DNA from: Urbifossiella limnaea
GTDB taxonomy: Bacteria; Planctomycetota; Planctomycetia; Gemmatales; Gemmataceae
Direction: 5' to 3'
Length of the DNA stretch: 64,000 nucleotides
NCBI RefSeq assembly: GCF_007747215.1
Contig: NZ_CP036273.1
Span: forward strand, 2,278,322 to 2,342,321
Shown: piece by piece, positions 31,707 through 41,400 of the stretch
Position numbering within the stretch: position 1 is the first letter of the stretch
Layout of the letters: each line of letters starts with the position of its first letter
Program-made: the position numbers and the translations under genes
Notes under the pieces: generated by a model
The model's input: the letters and a program-made list of their open reading frames with translations, nothing else
Told to the model about the DNA's origin: nothing
The model's database searches: none

Positions 31707-34619
31707 ATGCCCGACCCCGCCACCCCCGCGCCCGACGACGACGGCTACGAACTCGTCGGCCCGGACACCACCTCGAACCTGTCGTCCGACGAGGACGACG
31801 TGCTCGTCCGCAAGGAGCGGGCCACCGCCGAGCAGTTCAAGGAACTGATCGAGGTCGTCCTCGACGGCTACGCCGTCACCGTGCCCAAGGCCGTCCCCAA
31901 GACCGACTCCGCGGGGGCCGAGCTGCGCGACGCCACCGGCAACCTGATCCCGCGCGCCACCACCGTTTACGACGCCGGCCGCGAACTCGTCCGCCTGGGC
32001 CGCTGGACCGAGACGGAACTCCGCGAGCGGCTGCCGGTGTTGTGCCACATGTCGCACCTCAACCCCGTCGCCGTGTGCCGCGTCTGCTCCGTCCACGTCG
32101 TGAAGGTGAAGAAGGGGACGAAGCGCGCCGAGCGGAAGCTGTTCCCCGCGTGCCACCTCGAAGTCAGCACCGGCCTCGAAGTCACCACCCGCCTCGGGGC
32201 CGAGCGGCACGAGCCGGAGCGGCTCAAGGCGATGCCCGAGAAGGAGCAGTCGAGCCTCGGCGACACCGCGAAGAAGGTGCAGAAGTCGGTCAGCCTCGTC
32301 GTCGAGATGCTGTACGCCGACCACAAGCCGGAGACCGTCCGCTGGCAGGACGACGGGCGGGAGTACAAGGAAAGCAAGCGCTACGAGAACGAGTTGCAGG
32401 CGGTCGCCGCCCGCATCGGCGTGACGAAGGTGCGCGACCGGTTGAAGCGGCCCGAGGGGGCGTTCAGCCGCAACCGGATGGCCCAGGACATCCCGAGCGA
32501 CACCGACCCGAACCGCCCCCACACCAAGCCGCTCCGCCGCATCCCGCTCGACCTGCTTGCCCCGACGGTGCCCGGCCACGAGACCCTCAGCCGCGAGGCC
32601 GACGCCGCCTGGGCCGCGTGGAACCGTGTCGTCGACGAGCGCTTCCCGTACTCGTCGCGCACCGTGGTCGTGGACCACGACAAGTGCATCCTGTGCGACC
32701 GCTGCGTCCGCTCGTGCTCGGAGGTCAAACCGTTCCAGGTCATCGGCCACACCGGCAAGGGGTACGCCACCCGGGTCAGCTTCGACCTCGACTTCCTGAT
32801 GGGGCCGCGCGCCCGCGCCGACGGCCAGGCCGACGCCAACCTGGCGCAATCCACCTGCGTGCAGTGCGGCGAGTGCATGACCAGCTGCCCCACCGGGGCG
32901 CTGTCGCTCCGCCGCCGGGTGCAGCCGCGGGCGTGGGACGACTCGCCGGAGCTGATCCCGCAGAACCCCAACATCCCGTTCCCCGAGGGCGGCGACTTCC
33001 TCACCGCGGAGGAGGTGCGGAACATCCGCGTGTACTACGTCCCGCCGGGGAAGCCGGCCGACCAGGGCCGGGTGATCGCGCCGTTCGCCTCGGTGCCGTT
33101 CGCGTACCTGAAATGGAACGAGGGGGCCGTCCGCCGGTGGGTCATCAAGCCGGGCCAGCGGAAAGTGCTGGCGTGGGGCGGCGAGTACGACACGACGGCG
33201 TTCCTCCTCACCGGCACCGGCAAGTTTAACGCCTACGAAACGGTCCGCGAGACGGTCACGCCCGGCTGGATCGGCCGGCTGCTGGGGAAGGAAGAAGAGA
33301 CGGTCGTGAAGCGCGAGCTGGGGCAGAAGATCAACGCCAACCCGATCCCCGGTACCGTGCTGCTGCTGGGCGAGATGGCCCCGCTGACGCAGAAGGCCCG
33401 CAACGCCACGATCGAGGTGTTCGCCGACCCCGACGAGCCGGGCCGGACGCTGCTCGAAGTCAGCCCCGGCGAGTACGTCGCGCCGCAGCACCCGGATGCC
33501 GCGCGGGACGTCGTGGTGTACGAGGTGACGCGGAACATGCTCGACATGTTCCTCCGCGCCCGCGACACCCGGCAGGCCGTGCGCGAGGTGTACCAGCCGC
33601 GGGCCATCGAGCGCGGCGTCGCAGAGTCCAAGCTGCTGATGGGGTCGGCGCTCCTGGCGGGTCTGCCGGAAAACGAGCGGCGGGCGGTGACCGACTTCCT
33701 GGTGCGCTCGGGGAAGCTCACGTACATTTCGGCCGCCCCCGGCGAGGTGCTGCTCGCGGAGGGGGAGCGCGCCCAGGACTTCTACTTCATCCGCATCGGC
33801 AACGTCGAGCTGTACAAGACGGTGAGCGGCCGCAAGCAGGTGCTCGGCCGGCTCGGCGACGGCGACTGCATCGGCGAGATCGCGCTGCTCGGCGACGAGT
33901 TGAAGGAGGCCGGCATCCTGCCGCAGAACGCCAGCACGACGCGCCGCCAGGCGACGGTCGCGGCCATCGACCCGATCGAGTTGGTGCGCGTCCCGGGTGG
34001 CGTTTTCGACGGCATGTGCGACCGCTTCCCGCAGGTGAAGGAGTTGCTGTTCAATCTGGTCCGGCTGCGGCTCAACCCGCCGAAGACGGTTCCCGCCGAG
34101 CTGACGCCGGCGTACGTGTCGCAGGGGCTGTTCCAGGGCCAGAAGATGCTGGTGTTGGACCTCAAGAGTTGCACCCGCTGCGACGAATGCACGCGCGCCT
34201 GCGCCGACACCCACGGCGGCAACCCCCGGCTCCTCCGCGACGGGATGCGGTTCGGCGACTTCCTCGTGGCCACGTCCTGCCGGTCGTGCCACAAGCCGTA
34301 CTGCATGGACGGCTGCCCCGTGGACGCGATCCACCGGAAGGGCACTCGGCTGGAGGTGCTCATCGAGAGCCACTGCATCGGCTGCGGGCTGTGCGAGCGG
34401 AACTGCCCCTACGGCTCGATCCACATGGTACCGCTCGGCAAGCCCGGCGGTGCCGGCACGGCGGTGGTGGCTCGACAGGCGGCGAACTGTGACCTGTGTG
34501 CGTCCGTCGGCGGGAAGCCGTTTTGTGTGAACGCCTGCCCGCACCACGCGGCCTTCCGCTGGGACGGCGACACCCTCCGCAACGCCGTGGCCGGGCGGAT
34601 GTCGGCGGCGAAGTCGTGA
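31707..34619 (+). CDS. HoxU/NuoG-like iron-sulfur protein fused to cyclic-nucleotide-binding-like domains and a C-terminal polyferredoxin
   Basis: 970 residues. About 55-170: NuoG/HoxU-type [2Fe-2S] domain (LCHMSHLNPVAVCRVCSVHV from about Cys113). About 320-400: two [4Fe-4S] motifs, CILCDRCVRSC (327-337) and CVQCGECMTSC (384-394). About 550-575: a cNMP phosphate-cassette-like stretch, LLLGEMAPLTQKARNATIEV. About 640-770: a second CRP-like domain, GEVLLAEGERAQDFYFIRIG then IGEIALLGD...RRQATVAAI, with a 12-residue insert in the cassette. About 815-960: DmsB/HybA-like ferredoxin with CTRCDECTRAC, CRSCHKPYC, CIGCGLCERNC and CDLC...C sites. No molybdopterin domain. It probably receives electrons from NuoEF and hands them on under cyclic-nucleotide control. 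The stop overlaps the permease start. Confidence 0.9.
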   Translation: MPDPATPAPDDDGYELVGPDTTSNLSSDEDDVLVRKERATAEQFKELIEVVLDGYAVTVPKAVPKTDSAGAELRDATGNLIPRATTVYDAGRELVRLGRWTETELRERLPVLCHMSHLNPVAVCRVCSVHVVKVKKGTKRAERKLFPACHLEVSTGLEVTTRLGAERHEPERLKAMPEKEQSSLGDTAKKVQKSVSLVVEMLYADHKPETVRWQDDGREYKESKRYENELQAVAARIGVTKVRDRLKRPEGAFSRNRMAQDIPSDTDPNRPHTKPLRRIPLDLLAPTVPGHETLSREADAAWAAWNRVVDERFPYSSRTVVVDHDKCILCDRCVRSCSEVKPFQVIGHTGKGYATRVSFDLDFLMGPRARADGQADANLAQSTCVQCGECMTSCPTGALSLRRRVQPRAWDDSPELIPQNPNIPFPEGGDFLTAEEVRNIRVYYVPPGKPADQGRVIAPFASVPFAYLKWNEGAVRRWVIKPGQRKVLAWGGEYDTTAFLLTGTGKFNAYETVRETVTPGWIGRLLGKEEETVVKRELGQKINANPIPGTVLLLGEMAPLTQKARNATIEVFADPDEPGRTLLEVSPGEYVAPQHPDAARDVVVYEVTRNMLDMFLRARDTRQAVREVYQPRAIERGVAESKLLMGSALLAGLPENERRAVTDFLVRSGKLTYISAAPGEVLLAEGERAQDFYFIRIGNVELYKTVSGRKQVLGRLGDGDCIGEIALLGDELKEAGILPQNASTTRRQATVAAIDPIELVRVPGGVFDGMCDRFPQVKELLFNLVRLRLNPPKTVPAELTPAYVSQGLFQGQKMLVLDLKSCTRCDECTRACADTHGGNPRLLRDGMRFGDFLVATSCRSCHKPYCMDGCPVDAIHRKGTRLEVLIESHCIGCGLCERNCPYGSIHMVPLGKPGGAGTAVVARQAANCDLCASVGGKPFCVNACPHHAAFRWDGDTLRNAVAGRMSAAKS

Positions 34620-35848
34620 GCCCCGCGGCGCTGGCGTGGCACAACCTCGCCCACAAGCGCGGCCGTACCGCCATCGCGGTCGCGGGCGTGGCCTTCGCCG
34701 TGGTGCTGGTGTTCATGGAACTCGGCCTGTACGACGGCGTCGGCCGAACCGCCGCGATGCTGTACGACGCCCTCCGCTTCGAGTTGCTCCTCGTCTCGTC
34801 CGAGTACGTGGACGTGAGCCGCACCGGCGACTTCCCCCGAGCCCGCCTCGCCCAGGCCCGCGCCGCGCCCGACGTGACCGACGCCGTCCCTGTCAGCATG
34901 GGTATCGGCACGTGGCGGATGCCGGCCCGCCGCGACCTCCTCGGCCGCGCCGTGCCCGCCGGCGGCACCCGCAGCATCAGCATCCTCGGCGTCCCGCCCG
35001 ACCGCCTCGCCGACGTGTTCGCCGTGGACCGCGGCCGCGTGTTCCGCTCCCCCGCGGAAGCGGCCCGCGCCGGCAAGCTCCTCACCGGGCCCGACGCCAT
35101 TCTGTTCGACACCCGCTCCAAACCCGAGTTCGGCCGCCTCGCCGACCTGATCGACGTACCCCCGGCCGGCGACCCCGCGACCGGGAACGTCCTGCGCTAC
35201 AACGGCCGCCATGTCGACGTGGTGGGCGGATTCGCGCTCGGCACCGGGTTCAGCTGGAACGCCATGATCCTGACCGCCGAGCCGACGTTCGCCGCGATCA
35301 CGTACCGCCCCGCGGACCGCGTCGCGTTCGGCCTCGTGTCGCTGGAGCCGGGCACCGACCCCGACGCCGCCGCGAGGACGCTGCGGGCCGCGCTGCCGGC
35401 GGACGTGCGGGTGATGACGCGCCCCGAGATCGAGGCGCACGAGAACCGCCACTGGATGCGGCTCACCTCGATCGGGCAGTTCTTACTGGTGGCGGTGGTG
35501 CTGGCCGTCGCCGTTGGGGTGATCTTCGTCTACCAGATGATGGCCGCCGACATCCGCGCCATGCTGCCGGAATACGCCACGGTGAAGGCGCTCGGCTACC
35601 GCCCGCCGTTCCTGGGCGGCGTGGTACTCGCGCAGGCCGCGTTCTTGGCCGTGCTCGGCTTCGTGCCCGGGTTCGTCGCCGCAGTCGGGCTGTACGCGGT
35701 GGCCCGCACCGTCGGCGGCATCCCGACCGAGATGACCGCTTCCCGCGCCGCCGTGGTGCTGGGTCTGACCTGCGGCATGTGCCTCGGCTCGGGCCTCCTG
35801 GCGGTGCGGAAGGTCCACGCCGCCGACCCCGCGGACTTGTTCGCATGA
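34616..35848 (+). CDS. FtsX/DevC-type ABC exporter permease 1
   Basis: 410 residues from GTG 34616, which overlaps the preceding TGA by 3 bases. Topology of MacB/DevC-type permeases: one N-terminal helix (AIAVAGVAFAVVLVFMELGL), a large extracytoplasmic domain of about 200 residues, then three C-terminal helices (QFLLVAVVLAVAVGVIFVYQ, FLGGVVLAQAAFLAVLGF, AVVLGLTCGMCLGSGLLAVR). The motif YATVKALGYRP is the coupling loop typical of DevC, and the C-terminus reads VHAADPADLF. It probably pairs with the next permease and the ATPase to export or mechanotransmit across the envelope. No DevB/MacA membrane-fusion protein is present. Confidence 0.88.
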   Translation: MSPAALAWHNLAHKRGRTAIAVAGVAFAVVLVFMELGLYDGVGRTAAMLYDALRFELLLVSSEYVDVSRTGDFPRARLAQARAAPDVTDAVPVSMGIGTWRMPARRDLLGRAVPAGGTRSISILGVPPDRLADVFAVDRGRVFRSPAEAARAGKLLTGPDAILFDTRSKPEFGRLADLIDVPPAGDPATGNVLRYNGRHVDVVGGFALGTGFSWNAMILTAEPTFAAITYRPADRVAFGLVSLEPGTDPDAAARTLRAALPADVRVMTRPEIEAHENRHWMRLTSIGQFLLVAVVLAVAVGVIFVYQMMAADIRAMLPEYATVKALGYRPPFLGGVVLAQAAFLAVLGFVPGFVAAVGLYAVARTVGGIPTEMTASRAAVVLGLTCGMCLGSGLLAVRKVHAADPADLFA

Positions 35849-37059
35849 GCCGCATCCCGCCCGTGCCGCTGGCGTGGCGGAACCTGGTCCACGACCCGGT
35901 CCGGTTCGCCCTGTTCGCCTCCGGCATCGGCTTCGCCGTAGTGCTGATGGGCGTGCAACTCGGCATCATGAACGCGATGCTCGACGGCAACACCCGCCTG
36001 TTCCGCAGCATCGACGCCGAGTTGGTGCTACTGAACCCGGCCCGGCCGGCGCTGGTGTTCGCCGACACGTTCAGCCGCCGCCGGCTCGAGCAGGCGGCCG
36101 GCGTCCCGGGCGTGGCGTCGGTCCACGCGATCTACGTCGAGCACAACGCCAGTACTCTCCGCCACACGTCCGCCGACCCCGCCGGTCGCACGCAGACGCG
36201 CAAGCTCCGCGTCGTCGGCGTGGACCCGGCGGCGCGCGTGTTCGACCTGCCGAACCTCGACCCCGGCGGGTGGGAGGCGCTGAATCGCCCCGGCACCACG
36301 CTGTTCGACCGCCTCAGCCGCCGGAACGCCGACGCGCCCGTGGAGACGGTTTTCGGCCCGTTCGCCGTCGGCACACACACCGAGCTTGCGGGTCAAAACC
36401 TCGAACTGGCGGCGGGGTTCGACCTGGGTTTCGACTTCGCCACCGACGGCACGCTGATCCTGAACGACCGGACGTTCACCCGCACCCTGCGGGAGCCCTA
36501 CTTCCCGCAGAGCCCGCAGGCCGGCGTCGACTACGCCGCGGTGCGCGTCGGGCCTGGCGCCGACCCGCTGGCCGTGCAGGACCGAATCCGCGCCGCGTTC
36601 GCCGCCGCCGCCGACGTGACGGTGCTGACGAAGGACGAACTCGTGGCGCGGGAGCGCGGCTTCTGGTGGGTGAGTACGCCGGTCGGGTTTGCGTTCGGGG
36701 CCGGTGTCGCTCTCGGGTTCGTCGTGGGCGTGGTGATCGTCTATCAAATCCTGTCGGGCGACGTGGCCGACCACCTGCCGCAGTACGCGACGCTGAAGGC
36801 GATCGGGTACCGCAACGGCTACCTGAACGGCATCGTGCTGCAAGAAGCGGGCATCCTGGCGATCACCGGCTACCTGCCCGGCCTGTTGGTGACGTGGCTG
36901 GCGTACCGGCTGCTGACGCACCTGACCGGGATGCCGCTGGAGCTGACCCCCGGCCGCGCCGGTCTGGTGTTCGCGCTGACCGCCGGGATGTGCGCCGCGT
37001 CCGGGCTACTGGCGGTGCGGCGCGTGAAGTCCGCAGACCCCGCGGACGTGTTCGGCTGA
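35845..37059 (+). CDS. FtsX/DevC-type ABC exporter permease 2
   Basis: 404 residues; ATG 35845 overlaps the previous stop (ATGA). Same topology as permease 1: N-terminal helix FALFASGIGFAVVLMGVQL, a long extracytoplasmic domain, three C-terminal helices, coupling loop YATLKAIGYRN, and ending KSADPADVFG. The shared C-terminal ADPAD motif and coupling loop show the two permeases are paralogues and probably form a heterodimer. The context with the cNMP-linked ATPase and Fe-S protein is unusual for DevC-type permeases. Cargo unknown. Confidence 0.88.
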   Translation: MSRIPPVPLAWRNLVHDPVRFALFASGIGFAVVLMGVQLGIMNAMLDGNTRLFRSIDAELVLLNPARPALVFADTFSRRRLEQAAGVPGVASVHAIYVEHNASTLRHTSADPAGRTQTRKLRVVGVDPAARVFDLPNLDPGGWEALNRPGTTLFDRLSRRNADAPVETVFGPFAVGTHTELAGQNLELAAGFDLGFDFATDGTLILNDRTFTRTLREPYFPQSPQAGVDYAAVRVGPGADPLAVQDRIRAAFAAAADVTVLTKDELVARERGFWWVSTPVGFAFGAGVALGFVVGVVIVYQILSGDVADHLPQYATLKAIGYRNGYLNGIVLQEAGILAITGYLPGLLVTWLAYRLLTHLTGMPLELTPGRAGLVFALTAGMCAASGLLAVRRVKSADPADVFG

Positions 37060-37071
37060 CAAGGCGGTTCG

Positions 37072-38454
37072 ATGTCGTCAACCCTCCCGCCGCCCGGCCT
37101 GCCCGTCCTCCGCATTCGCGGGGTGAACCACCACTTCGGCACCGGCGAGACGCGCACGCAGGTTCTGTTCGAGAACACACTGGAGGTGATGCCCGGCGAG
37201 CTGGTCATCATGAGCGGCCCGTCCGGCTCCGGGAAGACGACCCTGCTGACGCTCATCGGCGGCCTCCGCACGCTGCAATCCGGCGAGATCGAGGTGTGGG
37301 ACGCCGGCCGCGGCGACTACGCCCGCCTCGCCGGCATGGCCGAGGAGCAGCTGGTCGGCGTCCGCAGGCTGATCGGGTTCATCTTCCAGCGGCACAACCT
37401 GTTCGACTCGCTCACCGCGATCCAGAACGTGCGGATGGCCCAGCGCCTGAAGGGCGCCGCCGACCCGGACGCCGACGCCCGCGCGCTGCTGAGCTACCTC
37501 CTTCTCGGCGACCGCGACATCGACGACAAGCCGCAGGCGGCGAAGTTCCGCAACAAACCCGCGGCGCTGTCCGGCGGGCAGCGGCAGCGCGTCGCCGTCG
37601 CGCGGGCGCTCGTCAACCGCCCGAAGCTCGTCCTCGCCGACGAGCCGACCGCGGCCCTCGACGCCAACAGCGGCTTGGCCGTCGTCACGCTGCTGAAGTG
37701 CCTCGCGCGCCGCCGGGCGCCCGAGGAGCTGATGAAGTTCGTCCGCAGCGCCGTGGACTCGGCCGACGGTGGTCGCCTGGCCGACTGGCAGGTGCCGCTG
37801 CTGGACCGCGTCGCGGCCGAGACCGGCACCACGAGCCTGATCGTGACGCACGACGCCCGCATCATGAACATGGCCGACCGGATCGTCCACATGGAGCGCG
37901 GGCGGATCGAGTCGAACGTGGTGGTGGCGGAGCGGCTGTTCGTGCGCGAGGGCCTGCGGCGGTCGCCGGTGTTCGCGGCCATCCTGCCGGACGAGCAGCA
38001 GAAGATCGCCGACCAACTGCTCGTCGGCGTTCACCCCGACCAACCGGTGCGGCCGGACCACGCCGCGACCGGGCGGGTGGAGGTGTTCGGGCCGGGGCAG
38101 GCGATCGTGCGCGAGGGCGACGCGGTGGACGAGCGGAGCAAGTTCTACCTGGTTCGCCGCGGGTCCGTGGACGTGGTGACGACCGCCGCCGACGGCACCG
38201 AACACACCCTGGACCGTATGGGGCCGGGCGGCTACTTCGGCGAGGTGGCGCTCTTGATGAACCAGCCGCGGAACGCGACGGTGCGGGCGGCGACGCGGGT
38301 GGAGGTGTACGCGGTGGACCGGACGACGTTCGACCGCTTCCGGGCCGAGAGCCGGCCGTTCATCGACCGCATCCTGACGAACTTCCTTCGCCGTGCCCCC
38401 GACGCCGGCCCCGCCGAGCGGCCGGGCGGGCCGCTACACGAAGCCGGGGGCTGA
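37072..38454 (+). CDS. ABC exporter ATPase (DevA/LolD-like) with C-terminal cyclic-nucleotide-binding domain
   Basis: 460 residues. ABC domain at about 1-290: GPSGSGKTT (Walker A), LSGGQRQRVAVARAL (signature), LVLADEPTAALD (Walker B), LIVTHDARIM (H-loop). A helical insert of about 35 residues lies between Walker B and the H-loop (EELMKFVRSAVDSADGGR). C-terminal CRP-like domain at about 335-445: GQAIVREGDAVDERSKFYLV and the phosphate-binding cassette GEVALLMNQPRNATV with its cAMP/cGMP-contacting Arg. The fusion implies direct control of transport by a cyclic nucleotide or similar ligand. The TGA stop (38452-38454) lies inside a palindrome. Starts 12 bases after permease 2. Confidence 0.92.
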   Translation: MSSTLPPPGLPVLRIRGVNHHFGTGETRTQVLFENTLEVMPGELVIMSGPSGSGKTTLLTLIGGLRTLQSGEIEVWDAGRGDYARLAGMAEEQLVGVRRLIGFIFQRHNLFDSLTAIQNVRMAQRLKGAADPDADARALLSYLLLGDRDIDDKPQAAKFRNKPAALSGGQRQRVAVARALVNRPKLVLADEPTAALDANSGLAVVTLLKCLARRRAPEELMKFVRSAVDSADGGRLADWQVPLLDRVAAETGTTSLIVTHDARIMNMADRIVHMERGRIESNVVVAERLFVREGLRRSPVFAAILPDEQQKIADQLLVGVHPDQPVRPDHAATGRVEVFGPGQAIVREGDAVDERSKFYLVRRGSVDVVTTAADGTEHTLDRMGPGGYFGEVALLMNQPRNATVRAATRVEVYAVDRTTFDRFRAESRPFIDRILTNFLRRAPDAGPAERPGGPLHEAGG

Positions 38455-38465
38455 CGCCCCCGGCT
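38442..38465. repeat. Short perfect palindrome containing the ATPase stop codon
   Basis: AGCCGGGGGC, loop TGAC, GCCCCCGGCT. The TGA of the ABC ATPase is in the loop. It lies between two convergent genes (stops at 38454 and 38477) and could terminate both. It has the same core as the palindrome at 572-639. Confidence 0.75.
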
Positions 38466-38476
38466 CGACGGTCGCA

Positions 38477-41400
38477 TTACTTCAGCGTGCTGAGGTACTC
38501 TACCAGGTCGCGCACCTCGCGCGGCGTCAGCGCCCGGTCCACCGCCGGCATCGCGGAGGTCGGCTGCGTCCGCCGCTCGATGTCCTCCGTGGCGATCGTC
38601 TCGCGGCGGCCGTCGGGGTGGACCAGCACCACCGCCTTCGCGTTCTCCTCGGCCAGCACGCCGCTCACGCTGCGGCCGTCGAGCAGGGTCATCGTCACGG
38701 CGCCGAAGCCGGGGGCGATTTTGGCGCTCGGGTTCAGCAGCGACTCCATCAGGTACGCCCGGTCCTTCCCGGGCTGACCCGCCACCTTCGACAGGTCCGG
38801 GCCGGCGTTGCCGCCGCTGCCGCCGACGACATGGCAGCGCAAGCACTGCGCCGCGGCGTGGCCGACGAACACCTCGCGGCCGCGGGTCGCATCGCCGCCG
38901 ACGAGGCTGACCGCGAACTTCGAGTACGCCGGCCCGCCGGGCAGCGCTCCCTCGAAGCCGGTGCGGGCCTTGTCGCGGGCCGGGCTCGGCGCCGCCTTCA
39001 GCGCCTCGATCACGTCTAGCTGCAGCTCGGCCGGCACCGCCTTCGCCGTCAGCTTCTCGGCCCACTGGTCGAGCGCGGCGCCCGCGGCCGGCGCCTTTAC
39101 CTTCGTCAGCGTCGCGAGTGCCCGCTGCTTCTCGGCGGTCGCGGCCTTTGCCTCGGTCAGCACCGCCATCAGGCTCTGCACGCCCTTCGTCGGGTCGGTC
39201 GCGGCCAGCACGTCGCGGGCTTCCGCGCGAAGCAGCGGGGCCGAATCTTTCAGCGCCACGGCGACGGATTCCGGCAGCGCCTTCGCGCGGCGGTCGGCAA
39301 GCACCCGCAGGGCGGCGACGCGGACCGGCACGCCCTTGCCGGCCTCGGCCACCCAGCCGGTGAGCGTCGATTCGCTGACCTCCAGCCCGAGCGGGCCGAT
39401 GAGGCCGACCACGTCCGTCAGCAGCGGCCCGGACGCGGAGCCGAGGAGTTTCTCGAACCGCGGCCCGACGACGCCGCGGACGACGGCCGCGTCGCGCTTC
39501 GGGAGCGGGTTCCAGAAGCCGGTAACGCGGTCGCGCGGCGGCGGGTTCGACCAGTCGCGGAGGGCCAGCACCGCCTCCTGCCGCACCGCCGGCGACAGCG
39601 ACGGGCTCGCCGCCGCGGCCAGCACTCGGGTCGCGTGCTCGGCTCCGCCGAGGCGGTAGTTCGCGCTGATCGCGCGGCGGGCGATCGACTCGTCGTCGGT
39701 GGCCGCGGTGAGGTTCGGCAGCACGGCGGCGAGGGCGGCGAACTCGCTCTCGATCGGCAGGTCGTGGACCGCCCGCGCCGCCTCGGTGCGGACGAGCGGA
39801 TCGGCGTCGGTCAGGAGCTTCGCCACCCGCTTGTCGCCGAGTTTCCGCTGCACCAGCACGACGCCGAGCCGCACGGAGGCGTTCGGGTCGGTGGCCTTCG
39901 CGGCGACGGCGTCGGCGTCGCCGATGCGGGCGAGCGCCGCGACGCAGGCGTGCCGCAGCCACGGGTCGGCGTCCTTGTTCTCGGCCAGCACGCGGAACAG
40001 CGGCTCGACCGCCGGCCGGTGCTTCAGCTTCCCGAGCGACTGCGCCGCGAAGAACTTGCCCCGTTGGTCGCCACCGCGGGTGAGCGGGTCCACCAGAATT
40101 CGTACCAGTTGCTCCGCCGCGGGGGCGTGGCCGATGTCGCCGCACAGCTTGGCGGCTTGGGCCATGACCTCGCCGTCCGGGCCCGACAGCCGACCCGCGA
40201 TCAGCTGCCCGGCCTCCGGTTGCTTGCGGGCGAGTTGGCCGAGCCCCCAGAGCGCGTGGATGCGGGCGAGTTGGTCCTGCGACGTGGCGAGGACGTCAGC
40301 GAGTACCGGGATAACTTTACCCCCGCGTCTCGCCAGCTCCCATTGAGCCCTTAGCCGTACCGGCTGCTCCGGGTGAGCCAGCAGCTTTGCTAGTTGGCCG
40401 TCCGATTGCTTCCCGAACCCCTCGGCGAACAGCTTCTTCGTCTCCAGCGCCTCGGGCGTGTTCACCTTCTGCTTGTCGAAGACGGTGTAGATGCGGCCGC
40501 CGAGGCTTTTGCCGCCCCAGTCGAGGTTCACGAAGTCGCTCACGTACAGCTTGCCGTCCGGCCCCTGGTCCACGTCCGTCGCCATGATCGGCGTCAGGAA
40601 GTCGTGGTAGTCGGCGATCTCGAACCCCGCCCCCTTCGGCGTCACCTTGAACGCCTCCAGCCCCCGGCTGCCGGCGTAGTTGCACATGATGAACGCGTTC
40701 TTGTACCGGTCCGGCAGCGTCGTCCCGCTCGTGAACAGGAAGCCGCTCGGGCCGGTGCCGATCTTCCCCACCGGCGGCACCAGGTACGCCGGCTGACCCG
40801 CGTGCGGCAGGTGCCACAGCCGCTCCGCGAACCAGGGTCCGCCCATGTACGGCGGGTTGATCGTCTGGTACTCCATGTGCCAGCCGCTGTCGCCGTCCTC
40901 GCACACGTACACCAGTCGCGCGTGGTCGCCCTTGTCGCAGTTGTTGTCGTCGGCGAACAGGTTGCCGTACTGGTCGAACGCCAGCTCCTGCGGGTTGCGC
41001 AGGCCGCGCATCACCACCTCGAAGTTCGTGCCGTCCGGGTCGCAGCGGAACACGGCGCCCGTTCGCAGGCCGCTGAACTGCTTCCCCTCCTTCGACGTGA
41101 CGTGGAAGCCGCGGTCGCCGACGCTGAAGTACAGCTTGCCGTCCGGCCCGAAAATGAGGCCGTGCAGGTCGTGGCCGTAGAAGGCGCAGTTCACGCCGAA
41201 CCCGCTGAGCAGCGCCTCCTTCGTCGCGGCGACGCCCTTGCCGCCGTCCTTCATCTTCCAAAGGCTCGGGATGTTGGTGAGGTACACGTCGCCGTCCTTC
41301 GCCAGCACCCCGGCCGCGAGGCCGTCCAGCGGGCCGTTGAAGCCGCCGGCGAACACGCTCGCCTTGTCCGCCTTGCCGTCACCGTTCGTGTCCTCGACGA

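Noticed and set aside
29300-31723. 807-residue open frame antisense to NuoEF
   Set aside because: Same shadow effect; no recognisable motif, while the plus strand has all NuoE/NuoF signatures.
31659-34547. 962-residue open frame antisense to the Fe-S/cNMP gene
   Set aside because: Arg/Val/Leu/His-rich shadow caused by GC-rich codons; the opposite strand has clear Fe-S and cNMP motifs.
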